From Halobacteriovorax sp. (GTDB lineage Bacteria; Bdellovibrionota; Bacteriovoracia; Bacteriovoracales; Bacteriovoracaceae), in NCBI GenBank assembly GCA_002720865.1, contig PBIO01000030.1:1-64000 (forward strand): 64,000 bases of DNA. Reading direction: 5' to 3'. Below, in pieces: positions 32,063 through 42,344 of this stretch. The notes below the pieces were generated by a model. The model saw nothing but the letters and a program-made list of their open reading frames with translations. It was not told the origin of the DNA and did no database searches. The translations under genes and the position numbers were made by a program. How positions within the stretch are numbered: the stretch's first letter is position 1; every line of letters starts with the position of its first letter.

Positions 32063-33464
32063 ACTCTGATTCCCATAATCCTAAACAAGTTCCATTACTT
32101 AGAACTAGTATAATACTTTTTTCGGAACTATGGTCTTTAACCCAAGAAATCACATCATCTAATTCAGATAAAATCTGAGTTTTCACATCTTCTTTTTCTA
32201 AACCAGTCTTCATCGCTGCCAAATCAAGATCGCCAGCTTTTTTAACGGTGGTCGACCTCTTTAGTTTGGTTATGGCAACATTATTGGCGGACAGAAATGC
32301 CCTCTGGAAATCCTCTTGGAAAACATTACTTCTTGCTGTGGCGGAATGCGGTTCAAATAGAACATTAATTTCTCTATCAGGATAGCGCTGAGAAATAGCC
32401 TGGATGGTTGCTTCAACGGCCCTTGGGTGATGAGCAAAATCATCGATAATAGCTGCGCCATTATGCCAGCCTCTTACCTCTTGCCTTCTTTTAACCAAGG
32501 ACAATTTTTTAACTGATTCTTTAATTTTTCCTAACTCAAAGTCTTCACCAAGAGCAAATAAAATTAAAGAACTAATATTTTTGATATTGTGCAGACCCAC
32601 CGCTGAGGTTTCAAACCTTTCAGTAGAGTTTCCAATATTTAATTCAAAAATAGTTGAATTCGTTTTTGCCTCTACTATTCTTGGGCCGATTTCTGATTCA
32701 TCTCCATAATAAATTACTTCTTTTGAAAACTCTTTTAGCAATGAGGTTGTAGCTGGATAATCAGAGCAAGCTATAATTCTCCCATCTATCTCTTTAACCA
32801 AGGGACGAAATTGATCCTTAATATCTTCTATCGAAGTAAAAATATCAGCGTGATCAAATTCAATAGAAGTAATAATCAAATTTTTAAGCTCATATCTTCT
32901 AAACTTAGAAACTTTATCAAAATAGGCACAGTCATACTCATCTGCTTCTAGGAAAAAATAGTCTCCTTTTCCAATAGCAGAACTCTTCTTTCCCTCTAGA
33001 ACGCCACCTATAAAGTAGCCAGGAGCTTCACCTAAGTTCTCAAACATTTGAGTTGCAAAGTAAGTAGTCGTAGTTTTTCCATGTGTTCCAGAAAGACCTA
33101 CAGTTTTTCGTCCCTTTAAGACAAGTCCGCCTAGAGCTGAAGGGAAAGAAGTTAGGGGCACATCTAAAGACTCGATTAATTTTGCATCTTCAGATTCTCT
33201 TGGAACTACATTGCCTACAACAATAAGATCGAATTTTTTTAAAAAATCGGCGTCAATATCATCTAGCTTATGTAAATCAATTTCTAGGTCTTTTAAGTAA
33301 GTGCTCATAGGAGGGTTAAAAAGACTATCGGCACCAGAGACTTCATAACCGGCCTCTTTTAAAAGGCATGCTGCGGCACCCATTCCAGTACCGCAAACTC
33401 TGAAGAAAAAGACTTTTTTTATTTGATCTTTTCTTTCTAAAAGATCAGCACTCGTTAAAATCAT
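32040..33464 (-). CDS. mpl: Mpl, murein tripeptide ligase
   Basis: 474 residues with Mur-ligase architecture: an N-terminal Rossmann-like domain (GTGMGAAACLLKEAGYEVSG), ATP loop GLSGTHGKTTTTYF, and the Mpl-type central signature EADEYDCAYFDKVSKFRRYE followed by SIEFDHADIF. Mpl joins L-Ala-gamma-D-Glu-mDAP recovered from murein to UDP-MurNAc, bypassing MurC, D and E. The motif EADEYD with FDHADIF separates it from MurC. In a predator this would feed murein peptides back into wall synthesis; that is inference. It follows the large lipoprotein gene by 21 bases. Confidence 0.92.
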   Translation of the reverse strand: MILTSADLLERKDQIKKVFFFRVCGTGMGAAACLLKEAGYEVSGADSLFNPPMSTYLKDLEIDLHKLDDIDADFLKKFDLIVVGNVVPRESEDAKLIESLDVPLTSFPSALGGLVLKGRKTVGLSGTHGKTTTTYFATQMFENLGEAPGYFIGGVLEGKKSSAIGKGDYFFLEADEYDCAYFDKVSKFRRYELKNLIITSIEFDHADIFTSIEDIKDQFRPLVKEIDGRIIACSDYPATTSLLKEFSKEVIYYGDESEIGPRIVEAKTNSTIFELNIGNSTERFETSAVGLHNIKNISSLILFALGEDFELGKIKESVKKLSLVKRRQEVRGWHNGAAIIDDFAHHPRAVEATIQAISQRYPDREINVLFEPHSATARSNVFQEDFQRAFLSANNVAITKLKRSTTVKKAGDLDLAAMKTGLEKEDVKTQILSELDDVISWVKDHSSEKSIILVLSNGTCLGLWESEFVKNLTK

Positions 33465-33485
33465 AATGTTAGTCTACGAGCAATC

Positions 33486-36400
33486 TTACAGATTGCCTAG
33501 GAAGAGCTGCATTATCTTCTTACAAGTTTTAGGAGATTTGGCTACTGTTACACCCTTTGGATTGATTGAATCCCACCATTCTTGTGTTGGATTTAATTTA
33601 TTCCAAGCGCTTCTGCCATTCTTCTCTTTGGCCGTAACACTCCTACCAATCTTTTGTTTAATATCATTAAAAAACTTAGCTTGATCGAGACTTCCGTTAG
33701 TGTAATCATCAGGATCTTCCATTCCCATGGCCACAATCTCATCGGGAAAGACAATAAGCGGAAGCATTCTTTCCATTTCACCGTAGTCACTAATAGCATT
33801 TGTCATAAATCTGTCCTTATCCATAAAAATGGCAGCGATTGAATATCCTCCACGGTCTCCATCTGAAAATGAACGAGCCGTACTAAAATCTGATGCGGAT
33901 AGATAAGGAGATCCATTTGGTTCATGGCTATGGGCCTGCATAATTGAAGCAAGCGATGGAATACCAGTGTTTACCTGAACACCAACTTTTTTAACCATTT
34001 TTGTTCTATAGGTTTTAAGAGAACGAAGCCTCCTAGTATAGTTTCCTTGATTTTTAGTTAAGAGTTTAGCCATCAAGAAGTACTCTCCTTCATTAGCTCC
34101 CTCTCTAACTAAGTCTCCCTCAAGACCTCTAAACATTAGAACCTTATTTTTCTTATTAGTTGTCGGCTTTTCCATGGCCTTTAGCCATTTTTGCCAGGCC
34201 GAGACCTCAGTTGGTTCCATATCTTCCCAAGGCATAAAGGTATTAATAAGTTCAACAACCTTCTTTCTATTTCCCTGAGCAATATAATCATCTAGCTTTA
34301 GATTTGCGTCTTGCATCTGCTTTTGAACCGTAGTCCATTGCTTGGCCATGGCATTACGTTTTTTCTTTTCTAATTTTTCAAGCTTCTTTAATTCTGCATA
34401 CTGCTTTGTCGCATGGGCTTTTCTCTTTTGAATATATTGGTCTACATCTGAATTATCATAGATACCAAAATCTTCTAAAAGATCATTAGTAATCACGTCC
34501 ATAGCATCAATTTCAGCCTTCGCTAGAAAAGCCTGACTTCTTGCTGATCCAAATTCAGCGTTTTTTGTCGCCTCGGCCCAAAGCATGGGATTTCCAAAAT
34601 AACCTTCGGTAGAATTAAAACTCCCATAACCACCACTAGATATAATTTGCTTCAGATGAGCCATTTCTTCTAGAACCACCATCGGATTGCTCTTTCCTTC
34701 ATTGGTGATTTTTAGATTAACAACAAGTCCTTTTGATTTACTATACTCTGGAACAATCTCAGCAAGCCTTCCATCTGGTAGACTGCTTACGGTTGTCATC
34801 TTAACTGTTCCCTTAAAGTCTCCTCTAAAAGCTTTAATTTCATTATCCATTTGTGAAACGAATTCTTTTAATTTTTGTTGAGGATTAATTCCACTAATAC
34901 TAGAAAGTCGGTCTAGAAGCTCTCTAGTTGAACTATCTGGGGCAAAGTAAGCAAGGGAGCAAAACTTTTTGGCAGCATCACATACCTTAGTTTGTTTTTC
35001 TGTTGGTAAGAAGTGATACTTAATATTTCCGTTGTAAGTAACTTCATAGTCGAGTCCGGCCTGACGGAAACCGGCTTCTGCGTAAACCTTAACGAGAAAG
35101 TCCTGATCAACATAATTATCAGGTTTAACCGTCACCATTCCAGCTGGGGGAGGTCCTCTTACAACTTCATACTCACTCCAGTTTGAGACATTATCAACCA
35201 TATCTTCAAATTCAACCAGGGCCGCCTTAAAGCGCGCTTCTTGAGCGGCCGAACTAGCGTAAATTTGTATTTTCATCTTTCCATTTTTAGGATGCCACTT
35301 CCCTTCAACGAATTCTTTATCAATACCAATCTTTGGCATGGCATCTTCATCAGTAATTCGCCTTACGATATTCGCTAGGGCCTCACTAGATGAAACTAAT
35401 CTTTGGTTAAAATAATTATCAGAGAAATTGGGAAAACTTCCTTCAAAAGCCTTTAGCTCATCGATCGAAGGAAGAGGCTGATCTTTAAAGTGAGCAAATA
35501 AATAGTATCTAAGAGTAGCTCCTTTAGATCCAAAGACGTCGTCAATTAAACCTCTTAGTTTTTCCACCTTAGTATCATAAACTTCTTCTATGGCCTTAGG
35601 AGATACGGCCTTATCCCTCTTGAAAAGTGCATTTAATAAATTATTTAAGCTTTTTCTTCTTTTACTACTACTGGCATGAGCGAGACTTTCTCCTTCAGTT
35701 CCAACAATATCTGAAACGAGAAGATAGGCACGCATATGATCTTGAGCCCCGTTGAAAATTCTTGCTAAATAATTAGTCTCAATTTCAACCATATCAGCTT
35801 TATTCTTAGTGGCATTGAACCAAGATACGGTTTCAGTAAAAGGAGAAGGTACATGCTCTACAACCCCTCCTACTTTTGCTCCCTCAATGCTCATGGCAGA
35901 ACCACGAAATTTAATTTTTCCTTTCGCATCTCTGGCATGAGAAGGAATAACAAGATCCCCTACTTCATAACCTTTTCCCTGAAAGGCTCCAGTGGTTCCC
36001 ATATAAGTTACGTTCTTATTTCCTGTAGCTTTTAAGGCCTTAGCGAGTGGAACGATCTCGTCGCCCCAAACATTTCCAATTACTCTCCAACGGACCTCTT
36101 TACCGGCCTGGTTTTTAAAAACATAGTCCGCCATTTCAGTCGTCGTGTTATCAGAACTAAATTTTCTAAAAACTGGAGGTTTAAATCCCTCACTGCCTTC
36201 TATCGTTGATTTAACTTTATCGTAAGAACCCTCAACAACTTTTTTAATGCTAAAAATATCAAAATCGGTATCGGTCCCTTTTAAGATGCCTTCTAAAGTC
36301 GAGAAGTTTTCAGCACCAATTTTGGCCTTCAACCCAGCTTTATTAGACTTATAAAGGGCGCGCATGCCTTCAATCTTCCAATGAAGATTAAAAACTCCAT

Positions 36401-37346
36401 CGATTGCCCCTTTTTGTCCAATGATAACCCTATTGGCCTTAGGCAAATGCTTCATTTGACCTGTTAGTTTTTTAAATAACCTTTCATGAAACTCTTCTAG
36501 GTTTCCATAAATTTCAACTTTGTTTTTAAGAACCTTATTTGACAGTTTACTAAGTGAAAGATGATGAACAAGATGCTCTAATCTATCGGCTCCACCTACG
36601 TTCGTAATAGCTAGGCGATAAGAAGTATCTCCAGGGTATTTAACAAGAAAAATCTTATTATAATTTCTCGCCATTGGCTTAAGCTCATAAAGAATCTCGC
36701 CTTCATTACGAGAAATATTTTTCAAGAACTCCCTGCTATCTCCTAAATGAAATTCAACTTTTCTGTCTTTAGCGACGGCATCCCAAAAAGCGGCCCTAGT
36801 CGTTCTATTAGAAATATAGTGTCCACTATCCAAAGTTTGAGTTTCTGGGTTGAGATTAGAAAGTACAAGTTTTTCGGCCTCTTCACCCGGAACAACAAAG
36901 TCGTCATGGTATAGAATTTCTTCAAGTTTAGTTGGTCTTAGACTAAAAGCTTCATTCAATTTGTTTTTTAAAAAATTATAGCCCCACTTAACTTGATCTT
37001 TTGGAGCATGTAGATCTGGATAATGACGTTTTAAATACTTCCAAATCATTAAGTCATAGTTTTGAGCTTTCTTTAATTGAGTTACTGAGTAACCCTCATC
37101 AATTAAATCTTGCGGCTTAATGGCCCTTAGTGCATCAATCACTTCGTCATCAAGCTTTCCTTCTTGAAAGTTTGAAAATTCATTAATGTAATAATGAAAT
37201 CTATCAATACCAAGAAGATGTTCAATATCACCAGTTGGGTTAGCAAGAGATCTGAAACTTACTGTTCGATCTCCCATTCCAAGCCAGGAACAAGACACAA
37301 GACTTACGGACAAAGCCATTAGAAGGATTAAGCTAATTCTTTTCAT
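33486..37346 (-). CDS. 1286-residue lipoprotein with phosphorylase-like and ADP-ribosyltransferase-like regions
   Basis: Lipoprotein signal with lipobox LVSC (Cys19). Residues 20-400 are helical and unrecognised. Residues about 420-545 resemble a nucleoside phosphorylase fold: TYMGTTGAFQGKGYEVGDLV, then ADMVEIETNYLARI and AYLLVSDIVG. Residues 880-950 contain VLEEMAHLKQI (E893-E894-x-x-H897). Residues 970-1020 are a Lys-rich coiled coil. The C-terminus has the order of an R-S-E ADP-ribosyltransferase: MFRGLEG (R1073), SPYLSASDFSTARSFS (S1150 region) and ISDYGEMERMLPLIVF (E1190-x-E1192). These matches come from motif order only. A TATAAT at 37418-37423 (minus strand) may be its -10. It heads an operon with mpl. 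Toxin or effector function is a hypothesis. Confidence 0.65.
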   Translation of the reverse strand: MKRISLILLMALSVSLVSCSWLGMGDRTVSFRSLANPTGDIEHLLGIDRFHYYINEFSNFQEGKLDDEVIDALRAIKPQDLIDEGYSVTQLKKAQNYDLMIWKYLKRHYPDLHAPKDQVKWGYNFLKNKLNEAFSLRPTKLEEILYHDDFVVPGEEAEKLVLSNLNPETQTLDSGHYISNRTTRAAFWDAVAKDRKVEFHLGDSREFLKNISRNEGEILYELKPMARNYNKIFLVKYPGDTSYRLAITNVGGADRLEHLVHHLSLSKLSNKVLKNKVEIYGNLEEFHERLFKKLTGQMKHLPKANRVIIGQKGAIDGVFNLHWKIEGMRALYKSNKAGLKAKIGAENFSTLEGILKGTDTDFDIFSIKKVVEGSYDKVKSTIEGSEGFKPPVFRKFSSDNTTTEMADYVFKNQAGKEVRWRVIGNVWGDEIVPLAKALKATGNKNVTYMGTTGAFQGKGYEVGDLVIPSHARDAKGKIKFRGSAMSIEGAKVGGVVEHVPSPFTETVSWFNATKNKADMVEIETNYLARIFNGAQDHMRAYLLVSDIVGTEGESLAHASSSKRRKSLNNLLNALFKRDKAVSPKAIEEVYDTKVEKLRGLIDDVFGSKGATLRYYLFAHFKDQPLPSIDELKAFEGSFPNFSDNYFNQRLVSSSEALANIVRRITDEDAMPKIGIDKEFVEGKWHPKNGKMKIQIYASSAAQEARFKAALVEFEDMVDNVSNWSEYEVVRGPPPAGMVTVKPDNYVDQDFLVKVYAEAGFRQAGLDYEVTYNGNIKYHFLPTEKQTKVCDAAKKFCSLAYFAPDSSTRELLDRLSSISGINPQQKLKEFVSQMDNEIKAFRGDFKGTVKMTTVSSLPDGRLAEIVPEYSKSKGLVVNLKITNEGKSNPMVVLEEMAHLKQIISSGGYGSFNSTEGYFGNPMLWAEATKNAEFGSARSQAFLAKAEIDAMDVITNDLLEDFGIYDNSDVDQYIQKRKAHATKQYAELKKLEKLEKKKRNAMAKQWTTVQKQMQDANLKLDDYIAQGNRKKVVELINTFMPWEDMEPTEVSAWQKWLKAMEKPTTNKKNKVLMFRGLEGDLVREGANEGEYFLMAKLLTKNQGNYTRRLRSLKTYRTKMVKKVGVQVNTGIPSLASIMQAHSHEPNGSPYLSASDFSTARSFSDGDRGGYSIAAIFMDKDRFMTNAISDYGEMERMLPLIVFPDEIVAMGMEDPDDYTNGSLDQAKFFNDIKQKIGRSVTAKEKNGRSAWNKLNPTQEWWDSINPKGVTVAKSPKTCKKIMQLFLGNL

Positions 37347-37440
37347 GAAAATCTACCTTTATAGTGAATCTACTCTCAGGTATCTTTTCGGCAAAAAATT
37401 TGAAAAATTTTAACTAAATTATAGGTGTAAACCTTTGAAA

Positions 37441-38331
37441 TCAGTACTGTTTCCAGACAATACTTCCAAGACCTCGTCTTAGATCGTTGAGCGCTTTTCT
37501 ATGGTACCAATAGTTCTGTGTCGAGTTGGTCAAAAGGACCCAACCAAGGCTCTTATTGGCGTCAATCCAAATCGATGTACCTGTGAAGCCAGTGTGACCA
37601 AAAGTATTAAGTGAGCACCCAGGTCCTGCCAAAGTTGTATCAGGTGAATCAACCGTATCCCAACCTCTTAGAAAGCGTCCCGACTTTTTTCCCGTATCAA
37701 AAAGCTTTTTAATATGTTCAATAAACCCAGTCTTTCCATCGAGGTTTAAGAGGGTTTGTGAAACTCCCTTTATTGTTCCAAACAATCCGGCATGAGATAA
37801 AAATTCCCCAATGACATAAGCATTATCATCATGGACTTGCCCTCGTATAACTTTCTTTCTTCTAAATCCTGTTTCAGGACAGTGATAATACTCAGGCAAA
37901 TCCTGCCAATGCATTAGCTCATCACTCCATGTTGGTGAACAAAGCTCTCTTAGCTTTTTCCCACTTTTATTTTCAATCTCAATCATTGTTCGAAGTGCCG
38001 AGATATCAGAATACAAATAGGGGCTATCGACGATAGAGAACTTAGTCACGGTTTCCCGCCAACCACTTTGTGAGAATCTACCCCAAGAAGGAAGGCCGGC
38101 CCTATGCTCTAAAAGCAAAATCTCATCTTCACCAAATAGCTCAGGATGTTGATGATAAGTATTGGCCAAGGTTAAAACTTTTGTAAGACTCGCTAAATCA
38201 AACCAAATATCTCCCTGATACCCTCTTTGAGTGGACTCAAAACTACCATCTTTAAAATTAATAACAGAAGCGGCCATATGATCAAATTGGCATGCAGGAA
38301 AAAGTTCATCTATGGCCTGATCTAAAATCAT
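37441..38331 (-). CDS. beta-lactamase-fold serine hydrolase
   Basis: 296 residues with the class C/PBP-like triad of motifs: SLTK in FDLASLTKVL (near residue 48), LYSDIS (YxN-like Tyr, near 105) and GHTGFTGTS (HTG in place of KTG, near 250). It belongs to the serine beta-lactamase/esterase/D-alanyl peptidase group; substrate is not predictable. No signal peptide is seen, so it may act in the cytoplasm, unlike most relatives. Its ATG overlaps the ppdK stop by four bases. The C-terminus ends near the promoter of the lipoprotein gene. Confidence 0.8.
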   Translation of the reverse strand: MILDQAIDELFPACQFDHMAASVINFKDGSFESTQRGYQGDIWFDLASLTKVLTLANTYHQHPELFGEDEILLLEHRAGLPSWGRFSQSGWRETVTKFSIVDSPYLYSDISALRTMIEIENKSGKKLRELCSPTWSDELMHWQDLPEYYHCPETGFRRKKVIRGQVHDDNAYVIGEFLSHAGLFGTIKGVSQTLLNLDGKTGFIEHIKKLFDTGKKSGRFLRGWDTVDSPDTTLAGPGCSLNTFGHTGFTGTSIWIDANKSLGWVLLTNSTQNYWYHRKALNDLRRGLGSIVWKQY

Positions 38332-40991
38332 TTCTCTCCTATACTCGCTTGAGCAGCAGCAAGTCTTGCAACTGGCACCCGGTAAGGAGAACAGCTTACA
38401 TAATCAAGTCCCGCCTTATGACAAAAATGGATCGAAGCAGGGTCTCCTCCATGCTCTCCACAAATTCCTAAGTGAATATCCTTATTAGCTTCTTTTCCTA
38501 ATTTACAGGCATGCTTAACAAGATACCCTACTCCTTTTTGATCAAGAGAGACGAAAGGATCAACTAAGAGGATTCCTTTTGAAACATATTCCCCAAGGAA
38601 TTTTCCTGAGTCATCTCTTGAAAGACCAAAGGTTGTCTGAGTTAGATCATTTGTTCCAAAGCTAAAAAAGTCTGCATGTGGTGCAATCTCATCAGCGGTG
38701 ATGGCAGCTCTTGGAAGTTCAATCATCGTTCCTATTTTGTACTCAATCTTATCTTGTTTTTGATTAAAAATTTCGTTGATTGTTTCAAGAGCTTTTTCTT
38801 TTAACATTGAAAGCTCTAAATCAATTCCTACGAGAGGTATCATAATCTCAGGTTTAACGGGAATACCTTTTTCCTTACAAATAAAAGCCGCTTCAATAAT
38901 GGCCCGAACCTGCATTTGATAAACCTCAGGATAAGTCACTCCAAGACGACATCCTCTATGTCCAAGCATGGGATTAAATTCGTGAAGCCTATCAATTCTT
39001 TCTTCAACTTCTTTTAATTCAATATCTAAGTGTTCCGCCAATTGATCTCTTTCAGAATCTTGGTGAGGCAAGAATTCATGAAGGGGAGGATCAAGCAGTC
39101 TAATATTTGCTGGTTTTCCCTCAAGAGCAGTAAAGATTTCGACAAAATCCTTTCTTTGAAAAGGAAGTAGAGTCTCTAAAGCTTTTTCACGGTTAACTCG
39201 TGTTTCAGCGAAGATCATTTCTCTTACGGCCAAAATCCTTTCTGGATCAAAAAACATATGCTCCGTTCTACATAGTCCAATGCCCTCTGCTCCAAATTTT
39301 AAAGCGACCTTAGCATCTTCAGGATTATCGGCATTTGTCCTAATATCAAGCCTTCTCCTTGAATCAACCCAAGACATAAACTTCGCAAAATTTTCATCAA
39401 TAGAAGCTGCGATAGTTGGAACTAATCCTTCTATGACTTCACCAGTAGCCCCATCGATCGTTAAAAGATCGCCAGCCTTAAAAATTTTACCAGCAACCAT
39501 CATAGTTTCATTATGCGAATCGATCTTGATGTCTGAACATCCGGCTACACAAGGTTTTCCCATACCTCTTGCCACTACCGCAGCGTGAGAAGTCATCCCT
39601 CCCCTTGCTGTTAAAATTCCTTCACTTGCAACCATCCCAGAGATATCTTCTGGGCTTGTTTCTTGCCTAACTAGAATAACTTTTTTTCCATTCTCAGATT
39701 GCATATGAGCAGAGTCGCTATCAAAACAAATCTCTCCTCCAGCAGCACCAGGCGAAGCCGGAAGTCCTTTTGTTAAAACGGTTTTATTATATTCAGGGTC
39801 AAGCCTAGGGTGAAGAAGCTGATTTAGATCTTCCGGAGCTACTCTCATAATAGCTTCTTCTTCACTTAAAATATTTTCTTCAACAAGGTCAACTGCGATT
39901 TTAATAGCAGCGGCCGTTGTTCTTTTTCCATTTCTCGTTTGTAATAAATAGAGCCTATCTTTTTCGATAGTAAATTCTATATCCTGCATATCGCGGTAAT
40001 GAGCTTCTAGCTTTTTATAAACTTCAACAAGTTCATTATATGCGGCCGGCATAACTTCTTCCAAAGTTGAAAGACTGTTATTGGTTTCGTTTTTAGATTC
40101 TGAATTTATTGGATGAGGAGTTCTTATTCCCGCCACCACGTCCTCACCTTGGGCATTAACAAGAAACTCACCGAAGAATCTTTTATCTCCCGTACTAGGA
40201 TCTCTTGTGAAACAAACACCTGTAGCTGAGTCGTCCCCCATATTCCCATACACCATGCTTTGAACATTAACCGCGGTTCCCCATTCATGAGGAATAGCGT
40301 GAAGTTGTCTATAGGTGATGGCGCGGTCATTATTCCAAGATCCAAAAACAGCAGAGATAGCTAACCAAAGCTGCTCCATTGGGTCGTCAGGAAAGGTCTG
40401 TCCACTTTCTTGAGAGATTAAATCTTTATAAACGGTGCAAAGCTGCTTTAAATCATCTGCCGTCAGGTCAGTATCTAGCTCAACTTCTCTAGCTTCTTTT
40501 AAGTCTTCGAGAGTGGACTCAAGCATAGAGAGATTAAAGTTCATTACGACATTGGCATACATTTGAATAAAGCGTCGGTAAGAATCCCAGGCAAAGCGCG
40601 GGTTTTCAGTAAGTTTAGCTAAGCCCTCGACGGTCGTTTCATTTAAACCTAAGTTTAAAACGGTATCCATCATTCCTGGCATAGAGACTCTGGCACCAGA
40701 GCGAACGGAAAAGAGAAGAGGATTGCTAGAGTCCCCAAACCCCTTTCCTGTATTTTTTTCTACTTCTTTAATGGCCGAGATTATCTGCTCTTTCACTTCA
40801 TCAGAAAATTTATTCTGATTTTTTTCATAATCAAGACAAGCTTCAGTAGTGACAGTAAAACCTGGAGGAACCGCGATTCCTAAGGAGGACATTTCGGCCA
40901 AATTAGCCCCCTTTCCTCCTAGAAGATTTTTTAGTTCCCTATTACCTTCTGTCTTTTCCGGACTAAATCCATAAACCCATTTCGTGGTCAT
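38328..40991 (-). CDS. ppdK: pyruvate, phosphate dikinase
   Basis: 887 residues, standard for PPDK. The nucleotide-binding domain starts with LLGGKGANLAEMSSLGIAVP; the phospho-histidine domain has ARGGMTSHAAVVARGMGKPC (catalytic His near residue 455); the PEP-binding barrel has GAEGIGLCRTEHMFF, and the end HLGICGEHGGDPASIHF carries the catalytic Cys. It interconverts pyruvate, ATP and Pi with PEP, AMP and PPi and can feed gluconeogenesis from amino acids. It follows glyS by nine bases and overlaps the hydrolase gene. Confidence 0.97.
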   Translation of the reverse strand: MTTKWVYGFSPEKTEGNRELKNLLGGKGANLAEMSSLGIAVPPGFTVTTEACLDYEKNQNKFSDEVKEQIISAIKEVEKNTGKGFGDSSNPLLFSVRSGARVSMPGMMDTVLNLGLNETTVEGLAKLTENPRFAWDSYRRFIQMYANVVMNFNLSMLESTLEDLKEAREVELDTDLTADDLKQLCTVYKDLISQESGQTFPDDPMEQLWLAISAVFGSWNNDRAITYRQLHAIPHEWGTAVNVQSMVYGNMGDDSATGVCFTRDPSTGDKRFFGEFLVNAQGEDVVAGIRTPHPINSESKNETNNSLSTLEEVMPAAYNELVEVYKKLEAHYRDMQDIEFTIEKDRLYLLQTRNGKRTTAAAIKIAVDLVEENILSEEEAIMRVAPEDLNQLLHPRLDPEYNKTVLTKGLPASPGAAGGEICFDSDSAHMQSENGKKVILVRQETSPEDISGMVASEGILTARGGMTSHAAVVARGMGKPCVAGCSDIKIDSHNETMMVAGKIFKAGDLLTIDGATGEVIEGLVPTIAASIDENFAKFMSWVDSRRRLDIRTNADNPEDAKVALKFGAEGIGLCRTEHMFFDPERILAVREMIFAETRVNREKALETLLPFQRKDFVEIFTALEGKPANIRLLDPPLHEFLPHQDSERDQLAEHLDIELKEVEERIDRLHEFNPMLGHRGCRLGVTYPEVYQMQVRAIIEAAFICKEKGIPVKPEIMIPLVGIDLELSMLKEKALETINEIFNQKQDKIEYKIGTMIELPRAAITADEIAPHADFFSFGTNDLTQTTFGLSRDDSGKFLGEYVSKGILLVDPFVSLDQKGVGYLVKHACKLGKEANKDIHLGICGEHGGDPASIHFCHKAGLDYVSCSPYRVPVARLAAAQASIGEK

Positions 40992-41000
40992 AATTGATCC

Positions 41001-42320
41001 TTAGAATTTAAGTTTGTCGTTAAGATAATTAACAACATTATCTAAAGAAATCCTTTCTTGAGACATTGAATCTCTATCTCTAACCGTCACTGCTTGATCC
41101 TCAAGAGTGTCAAAGTCAACTGTTAAACAAAATGGCGTTCCAATCTCGTCTTGCCTGCGATAGCGCTTACCAATCGAACCAGCTAAATCATATTCAGCTC
41201 TATAATGTTTTTGAACTTCGGCGAATAGTTTTTTGGCAGGCTCTTCTAGTTTTTTCATTAGCGGAAGAACAGCTACTTTTATTGGTGCAAGTTTTGGATC
41301 AAACTTTAAAACAGTTCTCTCTTTTTCTTTATCACCCTCGAATTCTAGACGATAAGCATCTGACATAAGAGCGAGCAAGCAGCGGTCACAGCCCACTGAA
41401 GTTTCAACTACGTAAGGAATATATTTTTTATTATTATCCTGTGTATCTAAATACTCTAGTTTCTTTCCTGAAAATTCCTGATGCTGTTTTAAATCAAAAT
41501 CAGTTCTTGAGTGAATACCTTCCATTTCATCAAAACCATGGGGAAATTCGTATTCAATATCGGTAGCCGCATCAGCATAATGTGCTAATTCATTACCTTC
41601 GTGGGCATGCCAACGAAGCTTTCCAGGTCTTAGACCATTTTCTAGGTGCCAGTTCCAACGAATCTCTTTCCATTGCTCCATGGCCTCTTTTTGAGTTCCA
41701 GGCTTTAGAAAGTATTGCATTTCCATTTGCTCAAATTCGCGAGTTCTAAAAATAAAGTTCCCTGGAGAAATTTCATTTCTAAATGCCTTTCCAATTTGAG
41801 CTATCCCAAAGGGAAGTTTTTTTCTCATGGTTGTTTGAACATTTAAGAAGTTTACAAAAATACCCTGAGCAGTTTCCGGTCTTAGATAAACTTTCGAGTT
41901 ATCATCTTCCACGGGACCCATCTGAGTATTAAACATGAGGTTAAAGTCTCGGGCCTCTGTAAAAGAATCCTTAGCCCCACATTTTTGACATGGCTGACTT
42001 GGATCAATCTTATCTTCTCGATATCTCTCTTTACAGTTTTTACAATCAATCATGGGATCATTAAATCCATCCACATGTCCTGAAGCTTTCCAAACAGTTG
42101 GGTGCATAAAAATAGAAGCATCAACACCGACCACATCATCTCTAAAAGTCATGGCCTTCCACCATCTTTCTTTTAGATTATTTTTAAGCTCAACTCCAAG
42201 AGGTCCGTAATCCCAACAAGATTGCAGGCCTCCATAAACTTCTGAACTTTGAAAAATAAAACCTCGTCTTTTACTTAGACTAACGAGATCCGACATGGAC
42301 TTGAGATTAGATTCTGACAC
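41001..42320 (-). CDS. glyS: glycyl-tRNA synthetase (alpha2, GlyQS type)
   Basis: 439 residues, class II. Start is GTG 42320 with AGGAG seven bases upstream. Key motifs: [26 protein letters not shown], a zinc ribbon (CKNCKERY and CQKCG, about 85-120), motif 2 [15 protein letters not shown] and motif 3 [14 protein letters not shown]. The C-terminal anticodon-binding domain has [15 protein letters not shown]. It charges tRNA-Gly; it is the dimeric eukaryote/archaeal-like form and not the GlyQ-GlyS tetramer. A stable hairpin stands in its leader. Confidence 0.97.
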   Translation of the reverse strand: MSESNLKSMSDLVSLSKRRGFIFQSSEVYGGLQSCWDYGPLGVELKNNLKERWWKAMTFRDDVVGVDASIFMHPTVWKASGHVDGFNDPMIDCKNCKERYREDKIDPSQPCQKCGAKDSFTEARDFNLMFNTQMGPVEDDNSKVYLRPETAQGIFVNFLNVQTTMRKKLPFGIAQIGKAFRNEISPGNFIFRTREFEQMEMQYFLKPGTQKEAMEQWKEIRWNWHLENGLRPGKLRWHAHEGNELAHYADAATDIEYEFPHGFDEMEGIHSRTDFDLKQHQEFSGKKLEYLDTQDNNKKYIPYVVETSVGCDRCLLALMSDAYRLEFEGDKEKERTVLKFDPKLAPIKVAVLPLMKKLEEPAKKLFAEVQKHYRAEYDLAGSIGKRYRRQDEIGTPFCLTVDFDTLEDQAVTVRDRDSMSQERISLDNVVNYLNDKLKF

Positions 42321-42344
42321 AGCGCCTCTCCTGCAATTTTTTAT

